64,000 nt of DNA, taken from the NCBI GenBank assembly GCA_030248065.1, contig JASAMV010008659.1, forward strand, positions 1 through 64,000. The letters run 5' to 3'. The translations under genes and the position numbers were made by a program. The notes beneath the pieces were generated by a model, which searched no databases, was not told the DNA's origin, and saw only the letters and a program-made list of their open reading frames with translations. The stretch is from Rhynchonema sp. JSB1_4 (lineage: Eukaryota; Nematoda; Chromadorea; Monhysterida; Xyalidae). The first letter of the stretch is position 1, and each line of letters begins with the position of its first letter. Positions 1-13,108 of this stretch are shown piece by piece.

Positions 1-3000
1 GACGGCGTCACGTGATTTCGTGTCCGACCCGTGTTCGAGCGTGCGTCGGTCGAACATGGTCAAAGCGGCACGCACTTTGTCAGCAGCCGTCACGCGACTG
101 TTGTGTTTGTGTGACATGCTGGACGTGCAGGTCATACTGCGCGCACTGCAAAGGGTGGGTTTGTTTGATGTTTGATGACCATAGTTGAAGCCTGAAGGTG
201 CGAGCGGCACCAAAAATTTTGAATGTGCTCCTGAAAATCGGTAGATTGAGCGCAAATTGCAAATTACGAAGAATGTTCACATTCTGCACCGAAAATACCC
301 ATCAGCACTGCCTGAAAGTCGTCAGCTTCCACATGAAATTCTTATATCTGGGTGCGACTTGCACCCGGGAATTTTTAAAAAAAAATCCTGGTTATGGTGT
401 TAGTATGTATGTGTCTCGTTTTGATTGTTGTGTTTGCAGTGCTTGTGCCTGTGCGTGTTGTTGTGTTTATCAAGATTCATATTTGGTGTTTAGGTTACCT
501 GGTTGCCCGTTCAAATGTGGAAATCTGTCACGCTCAGCCTCAAGTGAACATAAACCAGCAGAATCCAAGAACTAGGTTTTGTTGAAAAATTTTGCTAATT
601 TCAGGCGTTTGTTGATCTCGAGAACATGAAAGCCGTGACTGACCAACAACAGCTCGACAAACAATACGGCGAACTGCAGCAAACACTAGATGATGTGAAC
701 AGGTTGGTGTTGTGGTGCAGTGCAGTGGCTGGGGGTAGGATGGGGGGATTCCCCCTAAGGGGTAGGTACCTTGCGTGCACTAACATCACACGACCCGCCA
801 AACGCGTTGAAGACCACATAAAAAGTAACGCACAAGATTGCGTTGCAAATATGTTAAAGCTTGCTGCCGGGTCGTTGCCAGAATTGTGTGCTTTCATTCT
901 TGTGTCTCCTGATGTTTTGCGCGTGATAGATAGGCATTCGTGGGCTCGGCTCGGAACTCGGTTTTGACTTGTCCCGTCGACAAAAAAAAACATTAAGAAA
1001 CATAAAAAATTATTTACAATTTAAACGAGCAGCACTGCGCACCATCGTTTTCATCATGTTCCTGGAGAACCAGACAGACAGCGGATTGTTGATTTTACTG
1101 TTTTTCTCAGAGCCAACCAAGAAGAACAGTTGTGTTTTTCAGACTGGCCGCGCGTCGAGCGGCGGACTTGCGCGATCCGAATGAATGCGACGATTTGTTA
1201 GCTGCCAGAGCGATGTTGAAGACACACAGTCCCATTTTGTACTCGGCCACAAAGGTGAGCGACCTGCTTGTCTTTTTCAGTATCTACTGTTCGTGTATCA
1301 CTATTTGTCAGTTTTCTACCTCGTAACAGCGCCAACTTCGTGGTTTGTATAAAAATAGTCAAATTCAACAAGGCTGTTCGCCCCCACGTGGCTAGTTTCC
1401 CCTGATAATGTGTGCTTTCATCGCTTTTCGGCCAGCTGTCAGTCATTCCTCCTGCGTGACTAAGCTGTGAATAACCGACTCCGACTGTCTTTTTGTATGT
1501 CCTAAAATCGCATGCTGGCTACCTGCTTTGTAGGTATTCAATAACTATGCCAGTGAATTTGCGCTTTTTGTTCATTCTGAATGAACTCATAGGCGCACGC
1601 GCCTTTCTTCAGAATGACTGAGAAAATTGAAGAATGAGTTATTATGCTCCAGTTCTGCCCAACTTCGTTTTCGTAGTGCACGCAAGCCAGGCAACTTGGC
1701 ATTTCATTCTACTAACGTACGCAGCCGACAAAATGAATTTTTCTTCTGAGCGTACCTGTGAGATACAGATCTCGCGAAATAAATCTGACTGTTTCGACTT
1801 TCCTAGTGAAACGAAAGCGTTTGCCAATGAGTCCGCTGAAATCCAGAGGGCGAATCTAGAGTCCAGAAACCCAATCGTAGTGGCTTTCGACCACGATAAC
1901 ACTGTACCTCCGAACACTAATCTCGCGTCCACCAGAAGGTGCTGCCATTGCAAACCGCACATTGAATATGATCCAACGGATAAATTCTATCGAGTTATTC
2001 TTGGTCCTGATGAATCACTGAATGTCCATCAGCGGGGGACCAAAAGTTCGGCGAATAAAAAGGACAGAAACATTGAGAAAGAAAATTGTGGTGACCAAAA
2101 TAGAATTGACGAGCCTCCGGTGAATTATGATCCCGTCGCGAAGTTGTATCGACTTAGACTCGGTCCAAACGAGTCACTAAAAGTCATCCAGCGAGCGACT
2201 GAAAATGTGTGCCCCTGCAGACATGGGGAGATCTCTCAGATGTGGATCCCATCTAGAACAGTGGGTTTCACAGAAACCAAAGGCGATCGTTACGATGGCC
2301 AAGAGCAAGAAATGGTTTGTTCTGCAGAATCATTCATAAACCACGTCTCCAAAGTTGATGTTGCCGCATATTTTTATGTCGATAGCACACCACTTCGTCA
2401 TTAAATGGACCATATTATTATTGATTCCCGTCACTGTTTCAGTCCTATCTGCGACATCCTGCACGAGATGATGCCAGGAAGACGAGGGACTATGCAATGG
2501 ACGAGATTCAAAGGGGACTCGCTGCCATGCAGGATATTATGGAGGGTCTGTTGTTTGCACCACTGAATTTATATTTTTTTAGTTTTTTTCTCTGCAAATA
2601 ACATTTTTTTAAATAAATTTAGGCCGAGCGCCACGAGTCGGCGATCTGGCGGCAGCGCACGGACACGTCGGCATGCTGATGGCCGAGTTGGATAAATTTG
2701 CGGTTGGCTTATTTTTTAATTTTTTTTGGAATGTAGTTTCTTTTTTTAAAAAATAAACAATCTTTTCTTCAGAACCAAGTTTATCTCGATCCACAGTCAT
2801 ACAAAGATGAGCGGCACCGTCCCGAGCTCGAATCTCAGCTGGAGCACATTGTCAGCGGTGCTGCGATCATTGCAGATTCAGGTAATTTTCTCTTTCGTTG
2901 AATTTAATTTTACTTTAATGTTGCACTTTTCTCTCCAGGTCACACCAGAGACGACCGTCGTCAACGTATTGTGCAGGAGTGCAACAATCTCAGACAAGCA

Positions 3001-6000
3001 CTGCAGGATCTATTGTCGGAATATGAGCGAAATGTGCGCTAAAGTCGCTTGATTTTCTCTTAATTTGTTTTTATACGTCAGCTTCTTGTCTCAGGCCGGT
3101 CGGAAAGAGCCCAGTGAAGATCTGGACTTGGCACTGGTGCATCTCGGCCACAAGTCACGTGACCTGAAACGGCACTTGCGTCGTGCTGTGGTCGACCATG
3201 TGTCGGACGCTTTTCTGGATACAAGGTAAATATGGCTGTTTCAGGGTATGTCTGCCGTGCGTATTAGCATAGGGTGCATTTTCATACACTCGTATATACT
3301 TGGGCGCGTTGCGTCTTCACTCTGATGCGCTTCTGCTGACAACAGATTTCGCACTGAAGCAACCTCCACTGAAACAACCCTCAACCTAATTCAGTCACGC
3401 GTGACACTTACATAAGTTGCATTATTTTAATCCTCTTGTATCTCTGTTGAACGTGACTACGTGACTATACTTTGTGCAGAGTGCCTTTGCTGCTGTTGAT
3501 CGAAGCAGCCCGACGTGGCGACCAAGACGGTGTCGAGCAGGCCGGACATATATTCGAGGAACACGCCAGGAAATTAGTGGAGGTTCGTCAAGAATAGTCC
3601 TTGAGTTGCGACGCGACTTGTTTATCGAATTTCCACTTGCGATTACAGTCGACAGTTCAGTTATGTTTCACAAAAACATAACGTTGTTGTGTTTAAGATT
3701 GGCGGGTGATCGTATATGTTCTGATCCGCTTTGCCCAAAACAATGCAAAACGCGTGCTAAAATTGCTGAAAACCAGTGCAGACATTTGACAGTGGTAACC
3801 GGCTGTTTTCACAAGCACCACACACTAATTTACCATCCTCGTTCTCAATAACGTTTTGTGACGGGTCTCACAAAGCGCCATACGTCACGAACCTTGTGTT
3901 TGAATGTGAGACGAGATGAAGAAACAATATCGATGAAAACGACGTCTTCTTATGGTCAGGTATCGCAACTGGTGTGCTCCATGTCATCCAACGAAGAGGG
4001 CGTGAAAATGGTCCAGTACGTGGCCGCACAGATCGATCGACTCTATCCGCAGGTCGGTGGTACCCACAAAATCTACTACACGTCCTGGTCTGAGCCGGTA
4101 ATAAATATCATCCCTGATTTTTCAAGGTGATCAATGCTGCCCGTTTATTGGCGGCCGAACCGAACAGCAAACCGGCGCAAGCGAACATGGACGCTTTCAA
4201 GGATGCCTGGGAAGAAAAGGTATGATTTTTATGGTGTTTAGTTCATTTCAAATTTTTCAGATATTGCCGCGCATCGCGCAATGCGGATTGTTTGTGCGTT
4301 GCGCAGAACATTTTTGAGTTCAATCGAGATCGAAGATTATAAAAACGCACAATGTTCCGCAGGTGCGACTTCTAACACTGGCAGTCGACTCCGTGATTAC
4401 GGTCGACGACTTCCTGGCCGTATCGGAGGCGCATGTGCTTGAGGATGTCAAGGCTTGCATTCAAGTGAGTTTTTCGTGTTGTTTTTTTGCTGGTTATTTC
4501 AAGATCTCCGAATATGACAACAACTCCAGTGAAACGCATTGTTTCCATGCGTCTAGTCATCCGTGCATGAAAGATAAGGTTTACAATTCACACCCACACA
4601 GACACTTGTGTAAAATGTGCTCGGTACACTGTTGATTGTGACGTGTGATCTTGGTCACCGACGTGTATGCGCCCATCACAACCCCCCCCCAATTGCAGGC
4701 GGTGGTGCAACGCGACGGCGACACTCTAGATCGTACAGCGGGCGCTATTAGGGGTCGATCCCTGCGCGTGTGTGAGGTGGTGGATGGGGACATGCAGCTG
4801 CGACCAACTGACGCATACACGGACAGGGTGAAACAAGCTGTCAGGGTACTCAGGGATGACGGTGGGTTAATTTAGGGTGTATCTGGGGTTTATTTGATCG
4901 CATAATGCGAATGTGCGATGTTTGGGCCAGATCGGTCGTGAAATTTTCGGTTTGTCCAATGCGATTGCCATCTCATTTCGGTGATAGTCTGTATATTGTT
5001 ACATCGAAACGTTTTTCGAGCGGTCCGAACCTGTGTTGATACGGTATTGATTACGCTTCCAGAGGTTTTTCGGTTTGTTATAATTTTAGTTACCGGGCGA
5101 TTTCAAGTCCGACGTATGCTCGATCGAGGAAACTGTTCTTTCACATGTACCAGTCAAAACATTTTATCTTCTCTGAAACATTCCAGCCAGACGTTCACAT
5201 CTGAACCGTTTCTCAGAACGCTTTCCTGTAAAATCTGTTCTACGCGTTAAAATCCTTGTGTAAAAGGCGCACCAGCGCACTTACAAGATAAACAATGCAC
5301 CTGACATTTTATTTTCTCAGCGGCACGCATACATAAAGTTCTCAAGTTTGTTGTGCTTAATGTTTACATTTTTTATTTGTTTTGTCGCTCGCTGCGTCAG
5401 TCAGTGACACAAAATGCGCTGTTATGCAGTGGAATGACTAAGCAGCAGCTCTATGATGGCGTATGTGTGTAAAATACATTTGGTTTATCGGAAGGAAGGG
5501 GTTTGTGTTTTGATAAAAGTCAAAAAATAAATTATGTGTTTTTCAAATATTTCTTGCAGTTCTACGCGAGTTCGCGGCCAAGGCCGAGAATGCCGTCCAC
5601 AATCTATCGCCCGATGTCAACCAGGACGTGGATATCGATGAGTTCATTGACGCCTCCGGTCTCGTACACGAAGCCATCAGGGACATTCGACATGCCCTGT
5701 TGATGAATAGAGATGCCGGGGATATTGACTCGGACGAAGAATACGTGACTGAGGGTGCGTGTTGTTGGAATGTGTTTTTGGGATCGTGTGACCATCTGGC
5801 GCATCCGCGCTGACGCTGACCTGGTGCACCGGCGTCTGTGAGGCCTAGTTTGAAACAGGAAATAAACTAAAAAACAGCATTCTCGTTATGACCTGCCGAT
5901 ACAACCTGGCCGTGTTTTATTCGACGGTCTCTTGGGGTTCGAAATTATTCGTGGCTGCCTAATTGAAGTTGCAGTTCTCTGCGGCGTATTGGGGCTGTAA

Positions 6001-8268
6001 GCTGGTTACCGCACCGTAATTAACAGCGCACAGGTCCGGTTCGCTTCGCACAAAAATCTCATCTCGTAATAAATGCAAAGAATGTGAGGTTCTGTTCTTC
6101 CAAACAATTGTACCATTACCATTTTGCTATTTTGCTGCGCTGTAGACGACGGCAGCCAAGTGGCGTCGCGCGTAACGCAGGACACGAGCAGCCAAGCGAA
6201 CGAAAACCAACAGAAAGTCATGCGGTCACTGCCGGAAGAGTCGAAGAAGAAAATCCAGGAACAAATCGATGTGTTCAAGGTGCGTACTGGCACTTTTTTG
6301 TTTGTTTGTGTTTGCTTTGTTTTATTCATTCTTTCCATTTTTTTGTGAACTTTGACGTTTCGAGCCTGAATTTTTTCCAATCTCACATCATGAAGCGTAA
6401 GAGAACTGGCCGGTAAGCACTTGCATAGTTTTATTTAATAGGCCCAGGCCCATATGAAACATCAGCCAACGAGCTGTGTTGATTTGGCTGCGCAATGCCG
6501 ACTGCATGCTTGTGTTCTGTGTGCAGCCAGTGCACAACTCTTTGGCAGTTGTTTCACCCACTTCACGTTCGTCTTGTGAATCCGCGGGGACCAAAGGGCA
6601 TACATCTTATATATCCAGCTTTTGAACTCTATTTTTCTTCCGATAGTTTTGACATCGAATTGGCGAAATTGAATCAAGCAAGTCTGGCATGAAACGTCGC
6701 CTAATTTGACGTGCAGGTTGTGCAAAACAAATTCGAACGTGAAGTTGCCAAATGGGACGACGCCGGCAACGACATTATTGTGCTCGCCAAGTATATGTGC
6801 ATGATCATGATGGAAATGACCGATTTCACCAGGTTTTTTTCTCAATTTCTAGCTTATTTTCTGTTTTTAGGTCTTGCACTTTTCGCCATTTTCTCTCTAA
6901 CCCTATTCCCTAATCCCAGAGGTCGCGGCCCCCTCAAGACCACAATGGACGTGATCGGTGCGGCCAGAAAGATCTCGGAAGCCGGCTCCAAGCTAAACGC
7001 ACTCGCACAACAAATAGCCGACGAATGTGTGGAGTCCGAGACGAAGAAAGACTTGTTGGCGTACATGCAACGTATTGTGCTGCATTGTCATCAGTTGAAC
7101 ATCACGTCTAAGGTTGTTTTGTTTTGCATTGGCGCACGAGAAATCGTCAGCAGCAAACTCACAAAACTGATCCGTAAATCCGTACCATGAAACATTTTCT
7201 CGTGCAACCTAATGGTCTTTATACAACAAGCCGCATGTGTGTGTGTGAGAGAGAGAGAGTGGCTCATGCAAATGCTGCAACAGATCATCGTGAGTGCTCA
7301 TTCACTTCTAAAAAACATAAAAGAATGCCATCATCAAAACAAAATAACAAGTTTAAAATGAATCAGCCATTGTCCTTGATAATTCAGGTGAAAGCCGACG
7401 TGCAACAAGTGGGTGACGAGCTGATTGTCAGCGGCCTGGAGTCGGCCATGTCGCTGATTCAAACGGCCAGAAATTTACTAAACGCCGTTGTGCTGACTGT
7501 CAAATCGGCGTACATCGCGTCGACCATGGTTAGTTCGGGCGGGTGTTGAACTGCTCCTTGACATAAACATGTATATTTGACTTGAAACAAGCAACAACTT
7601 TCATCAGTTCTCCGTCAAAAGCGGCTGTTTGTTCATAGTAAGCTGGTGATGATTGATTGAACGTATCTACATATTTGGACTGTTTTTAGCTTGTTTTTTT
7701 GCCACGTTTTTGCTCCAGGGAATGTTTTTTGTTCTCACTGCTCCTCTTCAACCGAGATTTTTGTGTCCCAATTCTTTTCACTTCATTGTTACTCCAGGTC
7801 CAGATTCGTTTCTATGTTTTCTCATTGTTGTCCCCATTAGGTGCAGGCCATTTTATATCGTTTCACTTATTGATTGCTGGAACGGTGTTGTGTGTCAACC
7901 CCATAGTAATGAAGGCAATCTCCAGAGTAAAAAAACCGTAAAAACCTAGCTACAAGGGAGGGGCTCAATTTTTTTCACTAGCGAGCTCCATTTAGGTTTT
8001 TACGGTAACTGCCAGATATTTATTATTGCATTTGTAAAAATGGAAAATATCTCTGCATTCCTTTCAGTACAAAGCCAAGGGTGGTCAGGCCGGTCAGCTG
8101 GTTGTGTGGAAGATGCGCGCGCCCGAGAAGAAACCCCTGATGCAGTCGGGGCCACCGCCCCAGACCCCTGCCGCTGGGGGCGGGAAGGCGCACGGCATCA
8201 TCAGACGGGCGTCGAATAGAAGAGAAATGCCTCCGATCAAGGCTCTGGCTGAGTTTAATGCTGCTTGA
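1..8268 (+). CDS. hmp-1: alpha-catenin, C-terminal ~804 residues (5' end outside window)
   Basis: Alpha-catenin links the cadherin/beta-catenin complex to F-actin at adherens junctions. Exons read by hand: 1-154, 605-702, 1143-1254, 2443-2545, 2623-2702, 2773-2881, 2939-3033, 3095-3225, 3480-3582, 3960-4052, 4127-4219, 4363-4464, 4699-4861, 5560-5754, 6146-6279, 6717-6832, 6920-7112, 7388-7528, 8068-8268. All junctions are GT-AG and keep phase, giving 805 codons including TGA. Recognisable alpha-catenin blocks include VKAARTLSAAVTRLL at the start, LDRTAGAIRGR and EFIDASGLVHEAIRDIRHA in the middle, and KWDDAGNDIIVLAKYMCMIM and QLNITSKVKADVQ in the C-terminal F-actin-binding (VH3) domain. The family is about 900 residues, so roughly the first 100 lie upstream. 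AATAAA at 8283 follows the stop. Symbol is by C. elegans orthology. The family assignment is certain; single splice sites could be off by a few bases. Confidence 0.96.
1634..2404 (+). CDS. Uncharacterised 256-codon frame nested in an alpha-catenin intron
   Basis: I do not recognise this protein. A single open frame lies on the same strand inside the 1.2-kb intron between alpha-catenin exons 3 and 4 and ends 38 bases before the next acceptor. It contains an internal duplication: residues about 110-136 and 163-189 share the pattern YDP-x3-K-x-YR-x2-LGP-x-ESL-x-V-x-QR. A cysteine cluster (CCHC) precedes repeat 1, and CPC follows repeat 2. No clear signal peptide or membrane segment is visible. 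The start is uncertain: a second ATG at residue 34 (about position 1733) may be the true one. Conserved residues between the two repeats argue for past protein-level selection. It could be a nested intronic gene, a retroposed copy or an alternative exon. Confidence 0.5.
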   Translation: MSYYAPVLPNFVFVVHASQATWHFILLTYAADKMNFSSERTCEIQISRNKSDCFDFPSETKAFANESAEIQRANLESRNPIVVAFDHDNTVPPNTNLASTRRCCHCKPHIEYDPTDKFYRVILGPDESLNVHQRGTKSSANKKDRNIEKENCGDQNRIDEPPVNYDPVAKLYRLRLGPNESLKVIQRATENVCPCRHGEISQMWIPSRTVGFTETKGDRYDGQEQEMVCSAESFINHVSKVDVAAYFYVDSTPLRH

Positions 8269-8282
8269 ATGTCACGGTTTGA

Positions 8283-8288
8283 AATAAA
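8283..8288 (+). other. AATAAA polyadenylation signal of alpha-catenin
   Basis: A canonical AATAAA lies 15 bases after the TGA at 8266-8268 and is the expected cleavage signal for the alpha-catenin transcript. From here to about 9357 I see only AT-rich intergenic DNA with no supported gene. Confidence 0.7.
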
Positions 8289-9357
8289 TAGTTTCGACAC
8301 CCCTATGTACAAGCACTGTATTCTTATCCCACAGCCACAACCCAATCACTGGTGTGATTCAAATGTGCACCTTTATGATTTACAGCACTATGCCACAATT
8401 TTAATTTTTGTCTCAAATTGCGTGTTCTTTCTCGTTGTTTAACCTACAGGTATACCCGAATGTTACACGTCGTGTGTTTTGTTGCCCTTTACGATGAGTT
8501 GTGCAATCCTCTTGTGCTGTGTCCCATCCCAATTCTGTCACGTTTTATGTCTGTGTGTGGGACCACGTGTTTCTTTATTTATCAATATTTATCGTTTTGT
8601 GTTTTTTAGCCGCAATTCTGTCGATTTGTGAAAATGTATGCCACAATTTAACTGTCGCTGATTATATCTCAGCGTATGTTTGTGCGTGTTTTTCTCTGAA
8701 TTTATACATTATTCGGGTGCTGTGCTATACAATGAACTTGTAATTCGGTGTAGGGAAACGGATTCCTCTAAATTCTTATCATTCCTACATTTTATATTTT
8801 AATGCGTGGTTTTATTACTTTTTGCGGTTTGTTCTTGCATCTGGTATCTTCCTGTGCACTTTTATGAACACTGCTATTTCATTGTGCGTGTATGATTCAG
8901 GCTACTCTATCCAAGTTTATCGATTTTAAAGCGTCTGTCTATTTTAAATTTGGACTTTATCAGCAATCACTTATGATTTCCTGGCGTACAAAATCAAAGC
9001 GAACAGATCTAGGTGTCGAACGAAATGGCTTATTGAGCAGTTTATGCTTCCAGTTACAACTTACTGTGACTTCCAGTTATTTAACTTCTAAAATGTACTA
9101 AAATACATATACATATCCGCAAATATCAGCCAGCAGTATCTCATTTACTTTTATTCAGTTTTGAAATTGTCAGACTTTAGCATTTTTACATGATGCTGTT
9201 TACATGTTTTCACTATTTATTGTAATGATTTCTCGCAGTGATAAATTGTATGAAGCACTACGTTACGGTAAATCGAACAAGATTTGCGATGAAGACCTGT
9301 TTATTCAAAATGTGCAACAGGCAAAGACAAAAAGAGAACACAACAACAAGCTCATTG

Positions 9358-9688
9358 TATAGTCCGTCCACCAGCTCATGGCACTTTGTGTTGCTGCTGG
9401 CTGGTTTGTTCCCTTCCTCCACGTTCTAATGAAAGAGAAATTGCGTGTGACCGATTTTGCAAAAAAACTGAAAAAATAATAATACGTGTCGAAAACGATT
9501 GAATTCGATCAAATTTAAAATTAAATTAAATTAAAATCTATAAAACACGTCGATTTCATAAAAACAGCAATTTAGGAGCAAAAATAATTTTTTTCGGAAA
9601 CTCAATTTCTCTTTCATTAGAATGTGGAGGAAGAGAACAAACCAGCCAGCAACAACACAAAGTGCCATGAGCTGGTGGACGGACTATA
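9358..9688. mobile_element. TA-flanked foldback MITE, full copy
   Basis: The ends are inverted repeats of about 85 bp running from TATAGTCCGTCCACCAGCTC to its reverse complement ending GGACTATA, with TA at both outer edges. Both arms contain the block AAAGAGAAATT or its complement. There is no open frame. Related copies lie at 36009-36235, 47528-47895 and 51834-52020, with a half copy at 51232-51460. A TA target duplication and inverted ends suggest a Tc1/mariner-type non-autonomous element; the superfamily is inferred. Confidence 0.8.
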
Positions 9689-9843
9689 CTTTATGCTTGT
9701 GAACATGAAAAATTCACTGCTCTTAACAGAAGTAAGTTGCGTTGTGAGAATGTGATCCTAAGAAATAAAATTACGTGAAGAAAAATGGCGAAAAGAACGC
9801 TTTTGATCACAAAAATGAATGGGGTCGTAATTTTAGCTGCTCA

Positions 9844-10150
9844 TTAGAACGCGCACAAGTAGCAGGATCGGGCGCAGTAACCCGTCATAAAACGGGGGTT
9901 CCTGCTGCATTCACCCTCCCAAGCCCATTTGCCACAATGGACATTGAAATCTTGACACCGGCCTGGTGCGGCGGTCAACGAATGCGGAGGAAGACCGTTC
10001 AGAAACGGACTACACTGTCCACAACTGTACCGACACGACCGCAGCATGTACGCGGCATTGGCATTGCATTCCCCGCTCGCGGCCCACTGCGAACACGTTT
10101 CGTGGTGATCTTGGCAATAAGGTATCATTGCTGGTGGTCGGGGGAGGAGT
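9844..10150 (-). CDS. ShKT-domain protein, last exon (two ShKT domains)
   Basis: The minus-strand exon begins after a TTTCAG acceptor at 10151-10156 and ends at TAA 9846-9844. It encodes two complete six-cysteine ShKT domains. The first runs from YCQDHHETC to CRYSCGQC and the second from RCQDFNVHCGKWAWEGEC to CARSCYLC. ShKT domains occur in tandem in secreted nematode proteins such as tyrosinases and astacins, or alone as putative ion-channel-binding modules. The upstream exons were not found: a hAT-type MITE (10227-10741) and then the 10.7-kb composite element lie on that side. The gene may therefore be split by a very long intron or be a truncated remnant. It is called here as part of a secreted protein, not as a toxin. 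Confidence 0.75.
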
Positions 10151-10226
10151 CTGAAATTATCAAATAATGAATTATGTGGACATTGAGAATTCAGTGTTTG
10201 GTCTACATGGAGCGGGTGGTCCCAGG

Positions 10227-10741
10227 CAGGGTTGGGCAAAAAAAAACGACGGCGTTTTTTCTTAAAAAAAAACGACGTTTTTTTTTAAAAAAACGCCTGG
10301 GTCGTTTTTCGTTTTTTTTAAATCCTGAATTTCCTTGATTTTCCCTGATTTTTCAGGGAAAGTACCCTGATTACCAAGGAAAATCAATTTTTTGTCCCAT
10401 TTTTTTCAAAAAATTTTCGACCAATTTTTACTTTGTCGAGATACGTCGATATACGGAGTTTGACTTTCAGTGATGACCCCGGCCAAAGTTGGTCCCATGA
10501 TGCGGGTCTGATATGGGATCTTAACAACTCGCTAGAAAAGGGTTGAAACCCGTTTATTTTGCCTCAGAACACATAGAATTACTTCATTTAACCACGTTTT
10601 CTTCCCAACATGAACGTTTTCCAATTTTTTGGGGGGCATATTTTGGTCATCTGGGCGTTTTAAAAAAAACGTTTTTTAAAAAAAAAACGTTTTTTAAAAA
10701 AAAACGATTTTTTAAAAAAAAACGTTTTTTGCCCAACCCTG
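10227..10741. mobile_element. hAT-type MITE, complete, 8-bp target duplication
   Basis: The element starts CAGGGTTGGGCAAAA and ends with the reverse complement TTTTGCCCAACCCTG. It is flanked on both sides by the 8-bp duplication GTCCCAGG (10219-10226 and 10742-10749). An 8-bp duplication and CAGGG termini are hallmarks of the hAT superfamily. The interior is AT-rich with runs of CGTTTTTT and no coding frame. A near-identical truncated relative lies inverted at 50639-51056, pointing to recent activity. Confidence 0.93.
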
Positions 10742-11233
10742 GTCCCAGGTCGTACAATCGCTTTTTGCCATGCCCCAATCAACCCCAGAATGGGGCCATC
10801 AAAGTTGATACCGCTTTAACCACTATCCGCGAGTTGACCAAGTGGTCTATCACCGCAGCCTGATGTTTCATCACGTTATCAGCGTGTTACAAAAATGCAA
10901 ATCAATGCAATGCACTGAAACATCACCTGGCAGTGACCGGTGCATCAGGCAGACGTTGAGCCACGGGATTCGTCTGAATAGAGGCCAAACAACATACCAA
11001 AATGCCGATAGTCAATTCAAACGGGCGCAAAGAATCCGAAATCCCGGACCCCAACAAGCGCGAGGGAAGGCAAACCAACAAGCCGGGCAACACAGGGATT
11101 CCGTACACATTTGAAGTTTGAGTGCATACAAATGTACTCAAACGTACTCAAACTTGTTCTTATAACATTTGAGTATGACTCAAACTTGTTCCTTGCGCAC
11201 TCAAATGTGTTCAAACTTATTAGATATATGACC

Positions 11234-13108
11234 ACCGTGATCATCGGTCACGACGCCATCGGGGACATCGAGGTCCCTATACTGGCGATTTTATTCGAAA
11301 TGGTCAAAATGTTGGCCGATTCACGCCGATATTGATGTTTTCGACCACGGGGACGCCGAATATGGACTCGGTTAAGTGATCGGGACGACGGTCACGACGC
11401 CGTCGGGGTCATCGAGGTCCCGATACTGGCGATTTTATTCGAAATGGTCAAAATGTTGGCCGATTCACGCCGATATTGATGTTTTCGACCACGAGGATGC
11501 CGAATTTGAGCTCAGTTAAGTGATCGGGACGACGGTCACGACGCCGTCGGGGTCATCGAGGTCCCGATACTGGCGATTTTATTCGAAATGGTCAAACTGT
11601 TGGCCGATTCACGCCGATATTGATGTTTTCGACCACGAGGATGCCGAATTTGAACTCAGTTAAGTCATCCGGTCAACGGTCACGACGCCGTCGGGGTTAT
11701 CGAGGTCCCGATACTGGCGATTTTATTCGAAATGGTCAAAATGTTGGCCGATTCACGCCGATATTGATGTTTTCGACCACGAGGATGCCGAATTTGAGCT
11801 CAGTTAAGTGATCGGGACGACGGTCACGACGCCGTCGGGGTCATCGAGGTCCCGATACTGGCGATTTTATTCGAAATGGTCAAAATGTTGGCCGATTCAC
11901 GCCGATATTGATGTTTTCGACCACGAGGATGCCGAATTTGAGCTCAGTTAAGTGATCGGGACGACGGTCACGACGCCGTCGGGGTCATCGAGGTCCCGAT
12001 ACTGGCGATTTTATTCGAAATGGTCAAAATGTTGGCCGATTCACGCCGATATTGATGTTCTCGACCACGAGGATGCCGAATTTGAACTCAGTTAAGTCAT
12101 CCGGTCAACGGTCACGACGCCGTCGGGGTTATCGAGGTCCCGATACTGGCGATTTTGTTCGAAATGGTCAAAATGTTGGCCGATTCACGCCGATATTGAT
12201 GTTTTCGACCACGAGGATGCCGAATTTGAGCTCAGTTAAGTGATCGGGACGACGGTCACGACGCCGTCGGGGTCATCGAGGTCCCGATACTGGCGATTTT
12301 ATTCGAAATGGTCAAAATGTTGGCCGATTCACGCCGATATTGATGTTTTCGACCACGAGGATGCCGAATTTGAACTCAGTTAAGTCATCCGGTCGACGGT
12401 CACGACGCCGTCGGGGTTATCGAGGTCCCGATACTGGCGATTTTATTCGAAATGGTCAAAATATTGGCCGATTCACGCCGATATTGATGTTTTCGACCAC
12501 GAGGATGCCGAATTTGAGCTCAGTTAAGTGATCGGGACGACGGTCATGACGCCGTCGGGGTCATCGAGGTCCCGATACTGGCGATTTTATTCGAAATGGT
12601 CAAAATGTTGGCCGATTCACGCCGATATTGATGTTTTCAACCACGAGGATGCCGAATTTGAGCTCAGTTAAGTGATCGGGTCGACGGTCACGACGCCATC
12701 GGGGTCATCGAGGTCCCGATACTGGCGATTTTATTCCAAATGGTCAAAATGTTGGCCGATTCACGCCGATATTGATGTTTTCGACCACGGGGATGCGAAA
12801 TTTGGACTCAGTTAAGTGATCGGGTCGACGGTCACGACGCCATCGGGGTCATCGAAGTCCCGATACTGGCGATTTTATTCGAAATGGTCAAAATGTTGGC
12901 CGATTCACGCCAATATTGATGTTTTCGACCACGAGGATGCCGAATTTTAACTCAGTTAAGTGATCGGGTCGACGGTCACGACGCCATCGGGGTCATCGAG
13001 GTCCCGATACTGGCGATTTTATTCGAAATGGTCAAAATGTTGGCCGATTCACGCCGATATTCATGTTTTCGACCACGGGGATGCCGAATTTGGATTCGGT
13101 TAAGTGAT
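11234..13108 (+). repeat. Satellite A, left arm (~13 units of 144 bp)
   Basis: Tandem units are spaced exactly 144 bp apart, for example GATCGGGACGACGGTCACG at 11378 and 11522 and its variant CATCCGGTCAACGG at 11666. Two variants are interspersed, so the array has a mild higher-order pattern. The conserved unit core is CGATATTGATGTTTTCGACC. Units at both array ends are the most diverged. The same satellite recurs in reverse orientation at 20187-21555. Confidence 0.95.

Noticed and set aside
10745..10870. tRNA-like sequence on the minus strand (GATAGTGGTTAAAGCGG)
   Set aside because: A weak A-box resemblance only; no convincing B box or stems.
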